The notes: a model not told the origin generated them from the letters alone. 28,518 bases of DNA from an uncultured Lachnospiraceae bacterium (GCA_910578405.1 CAJTQO010000041.1:1-28518); one strand, 5' to 3'; positions 14,603 through 23,283 are shown, numbered from the stretch's first letter. Program-made: numbers and translations.

Positions 14603-14642
14603 AAAAGAGCGCTGGCAAATTTTTGTTGTCAGCGCTCTTTTT
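14603..14642 (+). terminator. Intrinsic terminator of tRNA-Trp
   Basis: A 12-bp stem, AAAAGAGCGCTG (14603-14614) with CAGCGCTCTTTT (14630-14641), ends in a T run. It separates the tRNA from lspA, which lies 57 bases further on; lspA may depend partly on read-through, as I see no strong promoter between them. Confidence 0.9.
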
Positions 14643-14698
14643 CAGTTTATCCTGCAGGAACCGTAACGGGACAAAGCTTTTCATAAGGAGACATTACC

Positions 14699-15217
14699 AT
14701 GAAAAATATCCGGCGCAAAATATATCCCCTCCTTTCCAGTCTGCCCCTCCTGTTTTTGGATCAAATCACCAAAACGCTGGCGCAAGACAAGCTGAAAGGA
14801 CAGGCCGACTATCCATTGCTTAAGAATATTTTGGAATTCTCTTATCTGGAAAACACTGGCGCTGCTTTCAGTTCCTTTATGGGCAAACAAGGTTTTCTTA
14901 TCACTTTAACGGTATTGGTTATGCTGTTCCTGCTCATTAAATATTTCCAAATGCCGGAAGGGAAACGCTACCATCCGCTGTATATTTCGCTTATATTGAT
15001 TATGAGCGGCGGAATCGGCAATCTGATAGACCGGACGTCCAACGGGTATGTGATTGACTTTATCTATTTTGCACCCATCAATTTTCCCAAATTCAATGTT
15101 GCCGACTGCTATGTGACAATCGGCATGGTTTTGCTTGGCATCCTATGTTTCTTTTATTATAAAGATGAGGAACTTGACTTTTTGTTCTCCTTTTCCCTCC
15201 GAAAACAGAAAAATTAA
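14699..15217 (+). CDS. lspA: Lipoprotein signal peptidase II
   Basis: LspA is the membrane aspartic protease that removes signal peptides from diacylglyceryl-modified prolipoproteins. The 172-residue protein has four membrane helices. The family signatures are present: ENTGAAFS (residues 51-58), GNLIDR with catalytic Asp111, and FNVADCYVTIG with catalytic Asp136. AAGGAG lies about nine bases upstream of ATG 14699. Its substrates in this window would include the lipoprotein at 4370-4855 and the binding protein at 24400-26367. The C-terminus is slightly extended and basic (SFSLRKQKN). Confidence 0.97.
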   Translation: MKNIRRKIYPLLSSLPLLFLDQITKTLAQDKLKGQADYPLLKNILEFSYLENTGAAFSSFMGKQGFLITLTVLVMLFLLIKYFQMPEGKRYHPLYISLILIMSGGIGNLIDRTSNGYVIDFIYFAPINFPKFNVADCYVTIGMVLLGILCFFYYKDEELDFLFSFSLRKQKN

Positions 15218-15219
15218 GC

Positions 15220-15259
15220 ATAAACAATGGGCTGTTGCAAACAACAGCCCATTGTTTAT
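15220..15259. terminator. Bidirectional terminator between lspA and the fucose-locus kinase
   Basis: An 18-bp perfect palindrome with loop CAAA (15238-15241) lies three bases after the lspA stop and 22 bases from the stop of the convergent kinase. The A/T-rich outer arms supply U runs on both strands. Its inner part, GGGCTGTTGCAAA, also occurs in the element at 6234. Confidence 0.9.
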
Positions 15260-15281
15260 AAAACAGGAAAATCCGGCATTC

Positions 15282-16769
15282 TTATTTTCCCAAAATGTTT
15301 TCTTTGTAAAACTGATAAACCCTGTCCCACTCTTCCCGGTCTTGTGGTTCATATACCACAGGCTGTTCTGAATCTGCAATCACTTTTCGCGCTTCCTTCA
15401 AATCCCGGATTACTCCCTTTGCCATAAGCTGGATGGCAATGTTCCCAAACACCGTGGCTTCCACTGGGCCTGCAATCACCGGGATGCCGCTGGCGTATGC
15501 CGTAAATCTGCACAACAGCCCACTCTGGATGCCGCCGCCCACCATATGAATGACATGGTAATCCTTATGGGTGCAGGCTTTGATTTCCTCCAACGTATAA
15601 CGGTATTTTAATGCCAGGCTCTCATTGATGCAGCGTACAAATTCCCCTATTGTCTGAGGCTCTTTCTGCCCGGTTCTCCTGCAATATTCCCGAATCCGTT
15701 CCGGTATGTTCCCTGCCGGCACAAATTCCGGCGCATCCGGGTCAATCAAGCATTGGAACGGCTCCGCCGCTTCCGCCATCTTCTCCAATTCGGAAAAGCT
15801 ATACTCTTTCCCTTCCCTTATCCATTGTCTCCGGCTCTCCTGCACCAGCCAAAGCCCTATAATATTTTTCAGAAAAGAAGTCCGTCCCTCTGCTCCGATT
15901 TCATTGGTAATATTGCGTTTTTCCGATTCTCCGGCCAACGCCGGGCATTCCAATTCCGTCCCGAACAAAGACCAGGTTCCGCAGCTTACAAAAATGAAAT
16001 CCTCTTCCTTGGCAGGAACGGCAGTCAGTGCGCATTGTGTATCATGGCCAGCCACTGCAATCACTTCCATAGGCGCTACGCCAAGTTCTTCCTGTATTTC
16101 TTTCCTCAATGGGCCTAAACATGTTCCCGTCGGGACGACTTCCGTCAATATTTTCTGCGGGATGCCAAACCTTTCCACTACCTCGTCTACCCATCCAGGG
16201 GCAAAGGGATCTCCCATCTGGGTCGTTGACACAATGGAGCGTTCGCTTTTTTTCACGCCTGACAGGAAATAATTAAACAAATCCGGCATCAGAAGCAGAC
16301 AATCCGCCCGCTCCAAAAGTTCCGGCCGCTGTTCCAGCAAAGCCAAAAGCTGAAAAGCCGTGTTAATCTCCATAAACTGGACGCCTGTAATTTCATAAAA
16401 ATGTTCTCTTGGTATCCGCAAAAACCCTTTTTCCAAGATGCCTTCCGTCCTGCCGTCACGGTAATGCACAGGATTTTCCAAAAGATAGCCCTTTTCATCC
16501 AAAAGGCCAAAATCCACTCCCCACGTATCCACGCCAATGCTTTGTACGCTGCCGTATGCCTTTGCTTTGACCATCCCCTGCTTGATTTCATGGAATAAGC
16601 GCAGCGCATCCCAATACATCGTTCCGTTCACTGTCACCGGATCGTTGGAGAATCGGTGAAGCTCCTGAACCGTTATCCTATTCCCGTCATAAACCCCCAA
16701 CATAACCCTGCCGCTGGAAGCGCCAAAATCCACTGCCAGGACTCTCGTTTCCTTCATGGCTACATCCAT
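15282..16769 (-). CDS. FGGY sugar kinase, rhamnulokinase type, probably acting on L-fuculose
   Basis: The 495-residue protein is an FGGY-family carbohydrate kinase of the rhamnulokinase (RhaB) branch. It opens with LAVDFGASSGRVMLG, the first phosphate-binding segment, and has GVDTWGVDFGLLDEKG, DLFNYFLSG, then VAGHDTQCAL with the likely catalytic Asp. Next come the CGTWSLFG ATP-site segment and HMVGGGIQSGLLCRFTA. The gene lies 102 bases after fucI on the same strand, so the likely substrate is L-fuculose, giving L-fuculose 1-phosphate. The RhaB-like branch is often found with fucI in gut Firmicutes in place of classical FucK. The start codon follows GAGGA by nine bases. No aldolase is encoded nearby. 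The intergenic gap holds a TCCCGCC/GGCGGGA hairpin without a U tract. Confidence 0.93.
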   Translation of the reverse strand: MDVAMKETRVLAVDFGASSGRVMLGVYDGNRITVQELHRFSNDPVTVNGTMYWDALRLFHEIKQGMVKAKAYGSVQSIGVDTWGVDFGLLDEKGYLLENPVHYRDGRTEGILEKGFLRIPREHFYEITGVQFMEINTAFQLLALLEQRPELLERADCLLLMPDLFNYFLSGVKKSERSIVSTTQMGDPFAPGWVDEVVERFGIPQKILTEVVPTGTCLGPLRKEIQEELGVAPMEVIAVAGHDTQCALTAVPAKEEDFIFVSCGTWSLFGTELECPALAGESEKRNITNEIGAEGRTSFLKNIIGLWLVQESRRQWIREGKEYSFSELEKMAEAAEPFQCLIDPDAPEFVPAGNIPERIREYCRRTGQKEPQTIGEFVRCINESLALKYRYTLEEIKACTHKDYHVIHMVGGGIQSGLLCRFTAYASGIPVIAGPVEATVFGNIAIQLMAKGVIRDLKEARKVIADSEQPVVYEPQDREEWDRVYQFYKENILGK

Positions 16770-16871
16770 TCTTCTTTATCCTCTATTCCAGTTGCGCATC
16801 TATCCCGCCTAAGCCACCGTTTTTCTCTGATGGCTCCGGCGGGACTTATGCTGTTTACCATTTACTGTCTG

Positions 16872-18665
16872 CTATTTATAAAGCGGCCCGTATGTCTGGC
16901 ACGCACGGAAATCCTGCCCTTCCTTATCCATGCCAAAAGCATTCCAAGCGGCCGGGCGGAAAATCTTTTCTTCAGGCACATTGTGCATAGCTACCGGTAT
17001 CCGCAACATAGAGCAAAGCGTAATCAAATCCGCGCCAATATGCCCATAACTGATGGCTCCATGGTTCGCTCCCCAGTTATTCATTACATCATATGCTGTT
17101 TTAAAGGCGCCTTCTTTTGTGGTTCTGGGCGCAAACCAAGTGCAAGGCCATGTATAATCCGTTCTCTTCCAGAGGATATCGGTCACTTCTTCCGGCAATT
17201 TCACCGTCCATCCTTCTGCAATCTGCAGCATAGGCCCTAAGCCCTTCACAAGGTTTAGGCGAATCATCGTCACAGGCATCTGTGCGTCGGTCACAAAACG
17301 GGAAGAATAGCCGCCTCCACGGAAATAACCGAAATCTGCCGCATTCCAGGTCGTAGCTTTTAAAATCGCTTCCTGGTCTTCCTGCGTCACCTCATACCAA
17401 GGCTTCATAACACTGTTGCCCTCTGCATCCCTTGCCTGTCCGTTTGCATCCAGGCAGGCAGCGCCGGAATTAATCAGATGGATAAAGCCGCCTGCCTCTT
17501 TTGCCGCTCCTTCGATTTCATACCCTGTTGCCTTCTTTACCGCTTCCGGGCTCCAGTAGGTACGCACATCCGCAAAAATCTGCGCACGGTTGGTAAGCAG
17601 TTTCATAAACATCATGCCAAGTCCGTTAAGCACGTCGTTTTCCGTCGCCAGTATGTAAGGCTCACGAGCGCCGTTCCAATCAAAGGAAGTATTTAACAAT
17701 GCCTCCGGGAAGTCACAGTTCGGATAGAAATCCGTCCACTGCCTCTGGCCCTGGAAGCCGGCCGCAATGGCATTGTGCCCTACCATTTCCTCTTCCCGTC
17801 CCTTGGGCAGGTTTTTATTTCCATTCATCAAATCTTTGATGATAATCATCATTTTTACAACAAATTCCCAATCTTTTTCCTTTTCCTCGGCGGATTTTTG
17901 CACTTCCGGCGGATTTTTATCAAAACCTTCTTTACATTTTTCCTTTGTCCATGCAAGAGCTTTCTCAAACTCCGCCTTATCGTAAATTTCTTCCGTCATG
18001 CGGCGGATAATTTCCACTTCATCTACGGATTCTACGCGCATTCCAAGATATTCCTCCAAAAAAGCAGGGTCAATAATGGAACCGCCAATCCCCATGCAAA
18101 TAGAGCCAATCTGCAAATAAGATTTGCCCCTCATCGTAGCAGCGGCTACCGCAGCGCGTCCAAACCGGAGCAGCTTTTCCTCCACATCCGCCGGGATTCC
18201 CACAGCATCCGCCTCCTGCACGTCATGCCCATAGATGCCGAACGCCGGAAGCCCTTTCTGCGCATGGGTGGCAAGCACACTGGCCAAGTAAACCGCGCCC
18301 GGCCTTTCTGTGCCGTTAAATCCCCACACTCCCTTGATTGTCATAGGATCCATATCCATGGTTTCCGCACCATAACACCAGCAAGGCGTTACCGTCAGCG
18401 TAATGGAAACTCCCTCTTTCCTGAATTTCTCCGCACATGCGGCCGCCTCTCCCACACGGCCTATGGTAGTGTCCGCCACCACTGTCTTCACCGGCTCCCC
18501 ATTGGAATATCTCAGGTTTTCGGTAAATAATTTTGCCGCCGACTTTGCCATATTCATGGTTTGTTCCTCCAGCGACTCTCTTACTTTCAGATAGCCCCTC
18601 CTCCCATCAATGGTGGGCCTGATGCCGATAACCGGATAATCCCCAATCATTCTGTTTTCTGCCAT
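16872..18665 (-). CDS. fucI: L-fucose isomerase
   Basis: FucI is a manganese-dependent enzyme that converts L-fucose to L-fuculose and also acts on D-arabinose. The 597-residue protein matches the family's full length. Family segments include IGIRPTIDGRRGY near the N-terminus, TPCWCYGAETMDMDP, FGIYGHDVQEADAVG and CMGIGGSIIDP. The metal-site region has ATENDVLNGLG (Glu), IFADVRTYWSPEAVK (Asp) and, near the end, ISYGHIGADLITLCSMLRIP (His), in the same order as Glu337, Asp361 and His528 of the E. coli enzyme. A strong AAGGAGG lies upstream of the ATG. It is the first gene of the fucose operon, divergent from the AraC-type regulator, with a palindrome between them. Confidence 0.97.
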   Translation of the reverse strand: MAENRMIGDYPVIGIRPTIDGRRGYLKVRESLEEQTMNMAKSAAKLFTENLRYSNGEPVKTVVADTTIGRVGEAAACAEKFRKEGVSITLTVTPCWCYGAETMDMDPMTIKGVWGFNGTERPGAVYLASVLATHAQKGLPAFGIYGHDVQEADAVGIPADVEEKLLRFGRAAVAAATMRGKSYLQIGSICMGIGGSIIDPAFLEEYLGMRVESVDEVEIIRRMTEEIYDKAEFEKALAWTKEKCKEGFDKNPPEVQKSAEEKEKDWEFVVKMMIIIKDLMNGNKNLPKGREEEMVGHNAIAAGFQGQRQWTDFYPNCDFPEALLNTSFDWNGAREPYILATENDVLNGLGMMFMKLLTNRAQIFADVRTYWSPEAVKKATGYEIEGAAKEAGGFIHLINSGAACLDANGQARDAEGNSVMKPWYEVTQEDQEAILKATTWNAADFGYFRGGGYSSRFVTDAQMPVTMIRLNLVKGLGPMLQIAEGWTVKLPEEVTDILWKRTDYTWPCTWFAPRTTKEGAFKTAYDVMNNWGANHGAISYGHIGADLITLCSMLRIPVAMHNVPEEKIFRPAAWNAFGMDKEGQDFRACQTYGPLYK

Positions 18666-18768
18666 TTCCTAATACCTCCTTATCCTATATGCGATGCCTC
18701 GTTTCGGTTCTCCCTATTGGGAAACTTTTGTTAATATAATAATATCACTCGTTTTAGAAACCGCATTG

Positions 18769-18793
18769 TGTTATACTGTCATAAAGTATAACA
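18769..18793. promoter_or_regulatory. Palindromic control site with two face-to-face extended -10 elements
   Basis: The sequence GTTATACT-N7-AGTATAAC (18770-18777 and 18785-18792) is a perfect 8-bp inverted repeat, extended by one more pair (18769/18793). Each arm contains TGtTATACT, an extended -10 box: one on the plus strand (18769-18777) for the AraC-type gene, one on the minus strand (18785-18793) for fucI. The two promoters would overlap. The palindrome is the best candidate for a regulator-binding site in this divergent region. Confidence 0.6.
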
Positions 18794-18827
18794 ATTTTCA
18801 CTTTTATAGCTTATAAGGAGATATTTT

Positions 18828-19682
18828 ATGCTCTATCTGGATTATAATGAAAAACAGATGCATGGAACCAAAGAATTCCCCGTGGCTTTCTATCATGTGG
18901 ACAGCAGCCACCCACGCTATGAAATGCCTTTTCACTGGCACCGGGAATGTGAAATCGTCCGAATCCTGGAAGGCAAATTCCGCCTTGTATCCGCCGACGC
19001 GGAAACCCTTGCAGGCGCGGGAGAAAGCTTTTTCATCCCAAGCGGCTCCCTTCATGGCGGCATACCGGAACAATGTGTTTATGAGTGTCTTGTTTTTGAC
19101 TTAGATTTGCTGTTCCTCCATGCGGAAATCAGCCGCAAATACTTAAAAAAGATACAACACCAGGATATCCTTATCCATACTATGGCGCCGCTGTTTACGC
19201 CATCCCTTTGTGTGGCCATTAAACGGCTGTTTACCGCTATGTCCGGACAAGCCCCCGGCTATGAGCTTATCGTCATCGGCCTGTTGTTTGAATGGTTTGG
19301 CCTGGTCTTTCGGGAAGAAGCCTACACCTGCAGCGCCCCGCGCGAATCGCCGCTGCGCCATATGGAACGGCTCAAACCTGTTTTTGAATATATCGAATGC
19401 CATTATGCTTCCGGAATCACCCTGCGGCAACTGGCGCAGCTTGCAGGCATGTCCCCCAAATATTTCTGCCGCTGTTTCCAATCCATCACCCACAAAACCC
19501 CTATGGACTACTTAAACTACTACCGTATTGAACGAGCCTGCGCCATGCTCTGCACCACTGATACGCCCATTACTTGCGTTGCTTATGACTGTGGTTTCAA
19601 TGACTGCAGTTACTTTATCAAACTTTTCAAGCGTTACAAACACATTACGCCAAAGCAATACCAGATGCAGATGCACAATTAA
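18828..19682 (+). CDS. AraC-family transcriptional regulator of the fucose locus
   Basis: The 284-residue protein has an N-terminal cupin-type sugar-sensing domain (MPFHWHRECEIVRILEGKF, then IPSGSLHGG) and a C-terminal pair of helix-turn-helix motifs. The first reads GITLRQLAQLAGMSPKYFCR and the second ITCVAYDCGFNDCSYF, followed by FKRYKHITPKQY. The last part is the classic AraC signature (YDCGFND... PKQY). AAGGAG lies eight bases ahead of ATG 18828. It diverges from fucI, so it probably activates the fucose genes in response to L-fucose or a derivative and may repress itself at the palindrome that covers its own -10 box. The effector is inferred from position only. Confidence 0.93.
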   Translation: MLYLDYNEKQMHGTKEFPVAFYHVDSSHPRYEMPFHWHRECEIVRILEGKFRLVSADAETLAGAGESFFIPSGSLHGGIPEQCVYECLVFDLDLLFLHAEISRKYLKKIQHQDILIHTMAPLFTPSLCVAIKRLFTAMSGQAPGYELIVIGLLFEWFGLVFREEAYTCSAPRESPLRHMERLKPVFEYIECHYASGITLRQLAQLAGMSPKYFCRCFQSITHKTPMDYLNYYRIERACAMLCTTDTPITCVAYDCGFNDCSYFIKLFKRYKHITPKQYQMQMHN

Positions 19683-19758
19683 ACTCATTACTGTTCCCTC
19701 CGTTCCAGTAACAGGTAAAAATAACTCCTTTGCGCCTGCATAGTCTGGAATATTTTCC

Positions 19759-19787
19759 TTGCCAATATCCTGCCGTCCCTTTATAAT
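19759..19787 (+). promoter_or_regulatory. Strong promoter of the 29-codon unit
   Basis: TTGCCA (19759-19764), 17 bp, TATAAT (19782-19787). It lies 76 bases after the regulator's stop codon and about 100 bases ahead of the small ORF. No other gene follows on the plus strand before the terminator at 20048. Confidence 0.75.
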
Positions 19788-19890
19788 AAAGTTTAACCTT
19801 TGCCAACACTCCATCGCTGACACGGAACTTATTCAGTGGAACGATATTGGAAGATTCCATGGAGCGCTGGCCAATCCAAGGAGGCAGACT

Positions 19891-19980
19891 ATGAAACAAC
19901 ATCAGATATTGCGGAATCAAATCCTCTTGCTTATCCTTATTTATCTAGTCCCATTCCTTTACGCTTGCTATCATGGATAA
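19891..19980 (+). CDS. 29-residue hydrophobic peptide, likely single-pass membrane
   Basis: An ATG at 19891 follows a perfect AAGGAGG with six bases between them. The ORF runs 30 codons to TAA at 19980. The peptide has a polar basic N-terminus (MKQHQILRNQ), a hydrophobic run, ILLLILIYLVPFLYAC, long enough for one membrane pass, and a short end, YHG. A near-consensus promoter about 100 bases upstream and a 12-bp terminator 68 bases downstream make a discrete transcript of about 290 nt. Small hydrophobic peptides in such units are often type I toxins or small membrane proteins; neither family is recognised by sequence, and no clear antisense promoter was found. The long 5' leader could hold regulation. 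The evidence for a real gene is the combination of three independent signals. Confidence 0.65.
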   Translation: MKQHQILRNQILLLILIYLVPFLYACYHG

Positions 19981-20047
19981 GCGGTATGTTCAATCAGCGT
20001 TTTAACAAACCGGCTGGCTATTTCAGTCCTTGTTTTATTTTCGAAAG

Positions 20048-20082
20048 AAAAACAGGGTACGCCTGCCGCATACCCTGTTTTT
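20048..20082. terminator. Terminator of the 29-codon unit, probably bidirectional
   Basis: A 12-bp stem, AAAAACAGGGTA (20048-20059) with TACCCTGTTTTT (20071-20082), has an 11-nt loop. U runs are supplied on both strands, so it may also stop the ABC-transporter transcript coming from the right, whose last gene ends at 20194. Confidence 0.85.
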
Positions 20083-20193
20083 GATACCTTTTATTTTAAT
20101 GCCTTCTCTATATTCTATACCTTCTCTATTTACCACTCACTCTCCCACCCCGAAACGCCGAAGCCGGAATTTTGCCCCCTGCAAAAGTGAATT

Positions 20194-21006
20194 TTAAACC
20201 GTACTTAAATCCCATTCCTCATAAATCTTCGGCACATCGTTAATCAGTCTCTGTGTATAGCTTGCCTTCGGATGGAGGATTACATCCTCTGCCTTGCCAT
20301 GCTCCACAAATTTCCCATGTTCCATAATATATACCGAATCGGAAATGTAGTAAGCTAACCCAATATCATGGGTGATGAAAATGATTGTCATATTGATTTC
20401 ATCACGCAGTTTCAACAACATATCCAGGATGGTCGCCCTGGAACAAGCGTCAATCATGGAGGTCGGCTCATCCGCCAACAGAATCTTCGGCTTTAACAGG
20501 AAAATCCTGGCAATCATCAGCCTCTGCATCTGACCGCCGGAAAGCTCGAACGGATACTTGTTAGTTAGCTCCTTAAACTCCAGATTTACAAAGCTGCACG
20601 CTTCCCGCATCATTTGGAACTTCTCCTCATAAGGAAGATTTTTCCCACCCCTCATATTGATACAGTCAAGCAGCACCGAATCAATTTTGTTAAAAGTATT
20701 GTAAGAAGAGAACGGATCCTGGAAAATGGCCTGTATGCCTTTCCAATATTCCTTTTTCTTCTGCCCATTGGAAATATCCCTTGGTTTCCCCTGGAAAAGC
20801 ACTTCCCCTTCCGAAACACTGATTAAACCCAGAAGCATCTTGGAAAGAGTGGTCTTGCCGCTGCCGGATTCTCCAACGATAGAGATAATCTCGCCTTCGC
20901 GGAAATCAAAATCCACATGGTCAACGGCAACTGTTTTCTTGTCGCCCAAACCGAATACTTTGGTAACGCCTTTTCCGGTTAAGCATTGCGCCCTTTTATC
21001 ACTCAT
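20194..21006 (-). CDS. Opp/Dpp-type ABC transporter ATPase, second subunit
   Basis: This is the second ATPase of the importer, about 270 residues. It shows Walker A GESGSGKTT, a Q-loop QAIFQDPFSSYN, the signature LSGGQMQRLMIAR, Walker B ILLADEPTSMID and the switch His in FITHD. The C-terminal extension that carries the cysteine segment in its partner is absent. I prefer ATG 21006, since GGGAGG lies nine bases upstream and only three bases from the alternative ATG at 21012. It overlaps the partner's stop by eight bases, typical of coupled ATPase pairs. It is the last gene of the five-gene operon. OppF is the nearest name, but the substrate is uncertain. Confidence 0.93.
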   Translation of the reverse strand: MSDKRAQCLTGKGVTKVFGLGDKKTVAVDHVDFDFREGEIISIVGESGSGKTTLSKMLLGLISVSEGEVLFQGKPRDISNGQKKKEYWKGIQAIFQDPFSSYNTFNKIDSVLLDCINMRGGKNLPYEEKFQMMREACSFVNLEFKELTNKYPFELSGGQMQRLMIARIFLLKPKILLADEPTSMIDACSRATILDMLLKLRDEINMTIIFITHDIGLAYYISDSVYIMEHGKFVEHGKAEDVILHPKASYTQRLINDVPKIYEEWDLSTV

Positions 21007-22021
21007 TCTCATACACCTCCCGAATCTTTCTTACAGACATCAGACAGCGGTATTCACGGTTTGCATCGCTCTCTTTGCTGGGAACCTCCAGATTAGGTAT
21101 CTCCATTGCCGTACAGGTGGGCGACGCATATTTGCATCTGTCTGCGAATCGGCAGCCTTTTGGCGGGTGTTTCAGGTTCGGAGGCGTCCCTGGAATGGCA
21201 ATCAGCTTATTCTCACGCACACCTTCCTCCGGAACGATAATGGAACCCATCAGACCTTTGGTATAAGGATGCAGCGGGTCAAATACCATCTCTTTCGCCG
21301 TGCCGCGTTCCACAATCTGCCCAGCATACATTACCATAATATCGTCCGTTACATTGTACAACAACGGCAACTCATGGGTAATGAAAATCATGCTGCGGAT
21401 AAAGCCTTTCTCCATCAGCTCACGCATCATCTTAATAACCATCTTCTGGCTTGTAACGTCCAGCGCCGAAGACGGTTCATCCGCAATCAGCACCTTAGGA
21501 GAAAGAATTGTGGAAATGGCAATAACCGTACGCTGTTTCATACCGCCGGACAACTCTACCGCATGTTTCTGCAGCACCTCCGGGGGCAGGCCCAAAACGG
21601 CAAACCTTTCCTTCGCCAAGTCATATATATCTTTTTTCGTCGCTTTCGGATCATGTACATGGATAACATCCTCAATAAAACGGATGATTTTCTGTGTAGG
21701 GTTCAAAGCATTCATGGCCGCCTGCGGTATATAGGCAACTTCCGTCCCAAGAATCTTTTTCCTCACATCGTCCGGCTTCATTCCGGAAATGTTATTTCCA
21801 TCTACGATAATGTCACCGCTAATATAGTGCAGGGGCGGGAAATAATATCCCATCAGCGACAGAGCTAACGTAGACTTACCACAGCCCGACTCGCCTGCCA
21901 CACCCAGGGACTTACCCTCTTCAATCTTTAAAGATACCCCATCCACCGCAAATACGTCCTCCCGCTGGCGGGTAACATATTTCGTCTTCAAATTTTTTAC
22001 TTCAAGCATTACTTTTCCCAT
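20999..22021 (-). CDS. Opp/Dpp-type ABC transporter ATPase, first subunit
   Basis: The 340-residue ATPase has Walker A GESGCGKST, Q-loop AYIPQAAMNALNP, signature ELSGGMKQRTVIA, Walker B VLIADEPSSALD and FITHE. The C-terminal oligopeptide-type extension contains PPKGCRFADRCKYASPTC and a fourth Cys near YRCL. This Cys-rich segment is conserved in OppD/DppD, and some members of the family are reported to carry an iron-sulfur cluster there. The start codon ATG 22021 has AAGGAGGGG upstream. It follows the permease gene by 11 bases and overlaps the next ATPase gene. OppD is the nearest name. Confidence 0.94.
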   Translation of the reverse strand: MGKVMLEVKNLKTKYVTRQREDVFAVDGVSLKIEEGKSLGVAGESGCGKSTLALSLMGYYFPPLHYISGDIIVDGNNISGMKPDDVRKKILGTEVAYIPQAAMNALNPTQKIIRFIEDVIHVHDPKATKKDIYDLAKERFAVLGLPPEVLQKHAVELSGGMKQRTVIAISTILSPKVLIADEPSSALDVTSQKMVIKMMRELMEKGFIRSMIFITHELPLLYNVTDDIMVMYAGQIVERGTAKEMVFDPLHPYTKGLMGSIIVPEEGVRENKLIAIPGTPPNLKHPPKGCRFADRCKYASPTCTAMEIPNLEVPSKESDANREYRCLMSVRKIREVYENE

Positions 22022-22032
22022 GATACCCCTCC

Positions 22033-23283
22033 TTAATCTCTCAGCTGCGGGTTAAATACCTGATCCAACCCTGTATTCATCAAGTTCAGCGAGAACGCAA
22101 TCAGGGCAATGGTAATAACAACCGGGAAGTATGCCCACCAGGAACCATTCAGTGGAGCAGCGTACAAGGTTGCCCAGTTCATCATAAGGCCCAGCGTAGC
22201 AGTTGTTGATGTAGATGGCCCAAGGCCCAGCATGGAAAGCTGCGCTTCGGCAAGGATACCGGAAGATATCTGCAAAATAAATGCCATTACAACATAAGAA
22301 GCAAGATAAGGCAGGATATCTGTAAGGACGATCCGCATCATGCTATGCCCTGACAGTTTGGACAGATTTACGTGGTCACGGTTGCGCAGGGAAATTACCT
22401 GGGAACGTACGGAACGCGTTGTCCATGTCCAGGAAGTTAAACCGATAATAATTGCCACCAGGTTGACACCCCTTGCATTCTGTCCTACCGAATAGGAAAT
22501 CAGGATTAAAAGCACGAAAGAAGGGATTACCGTAAACAGGTTTGTGATAAACATAATCAGGTCATCCACTACACCGCCTACATAACCGGAAATCAAGCCA
22601 AGGAACAAACCAACAATCGTCGCCACAACCCCTGCAATCAGACCTACACGCAAAGAAGTTTTGGTTGCGTCCACTAACTCCGTCAGCACATCGCGCCCGA
22701 AGTTATCCGTGCCTAAAATAAATGTCCTTCTGTTTGCCACATCCTTTGTATTCACAAATTCATTGGAACCGATGGTAGCGCTTTCCTCCAACTCCCCGGT
22801 ATCCGGGTTTTCCCTTGCCAGGATTAAATCACTGTCTGCCAAAATACCGTCAATGTTTTTGTTCAGACGTGCAAAATATTTCTTTCTGGAAGCTGTCAGC
22901 CCAGGCTGGTCTGCGCTTTCGGAATAGTTCGCTTCCCACAGGCCAATTAACCCTTCCACATCTTCCAGGTTGATGTCCGCTTCCGCAACGCCGCCAAATT
23001 TTGTCAGCCATTCCTTCATAGACTCTTTATCTTCCGCACTGATTTTAGAATCCAGCGAACCGGATTTCACATCAATATTTAAGGTATAATGGGTGCCTTC
23101 CACCGAATCTTTTACAGACACATAAGTGCCGGGTTTAAAGAAGTTACCATTACCTACCATTTCCAACGGGTCTGCAGCCACAACCAGCGGATAAATAATC
23201 GTTGTAAGCAAAAGCGCTGCGAAAATCACAAATCCAATTACAAATTTGGGAGAATGGAACACCTGTCTTAATGTATTTTTCAT
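22033..23283 (-). CDS. Opp/Dpp-type permease C with a large extra external segment
   Basis: This permease is about 416 residues, well over the usual 280-320 of OppC/DppC. One membrane helix near the N-terminus (FVIGFVIFAALLLTTIIYPLVV) is followed by about 150 residues of charged, non-membrane sequence. The conserved GTDNFGRDVL motif then comes at residues 191-198, where typical members have it near 75-85. The remaining five helices carry the family's EAA-type loop region (SGHSMMRIVLTDILPY) and AEAQLSMLGLG. The start is ATG 23283, with AGGAGG six bases upstream; the longer frame to 23328 overlaps permease B and lacks a site. The gap to permease B is ten bases. The inserted segment faces the outside and could dock the binding protein; this is inference. 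Confidence 0.93.
   Translation of the reverse strand: MKNTLRQVFHSPKFVIGFVIFAALLLTTIIYPLVVAADPLEMVGNGNFFKPGTYVSVKDSVEGTHYTLNIDVKSGSLDSKISAEDKESMKEWLTKFGGVAEADINLEDVEGLIGLWEANYSESADQPGLTASRKKYFARLNKNIDGILADSDLILARENPDTGELEESATIGSNEFVNTKDVANRRTFILGTDNFGRDVLTELVDATKTSLRVGLIAGVVATIVGLFLGLISGYVGGVVDDLIMFITNLFTVIPSFVLLILISYSVGQNARGVNLVAIIIGLTSWTWTTRSVRSQVISLRNRDHVNLSKLSGHSMMRIVLTDILPYLASYVVMAFILQISSGILAEAQLSMLGLGPSTSTTATLGLMMNWATLYAAPLNGSWWAYFPVVITIALIAFSLNLMNTGLDQVFNPQLRD

Noticed and set aside
20726..21868. 380-codon plus-strand ORF
   Set aside because: Antisense shadow of the two ATPase genes, which carry all ABC motifs on the other strand.
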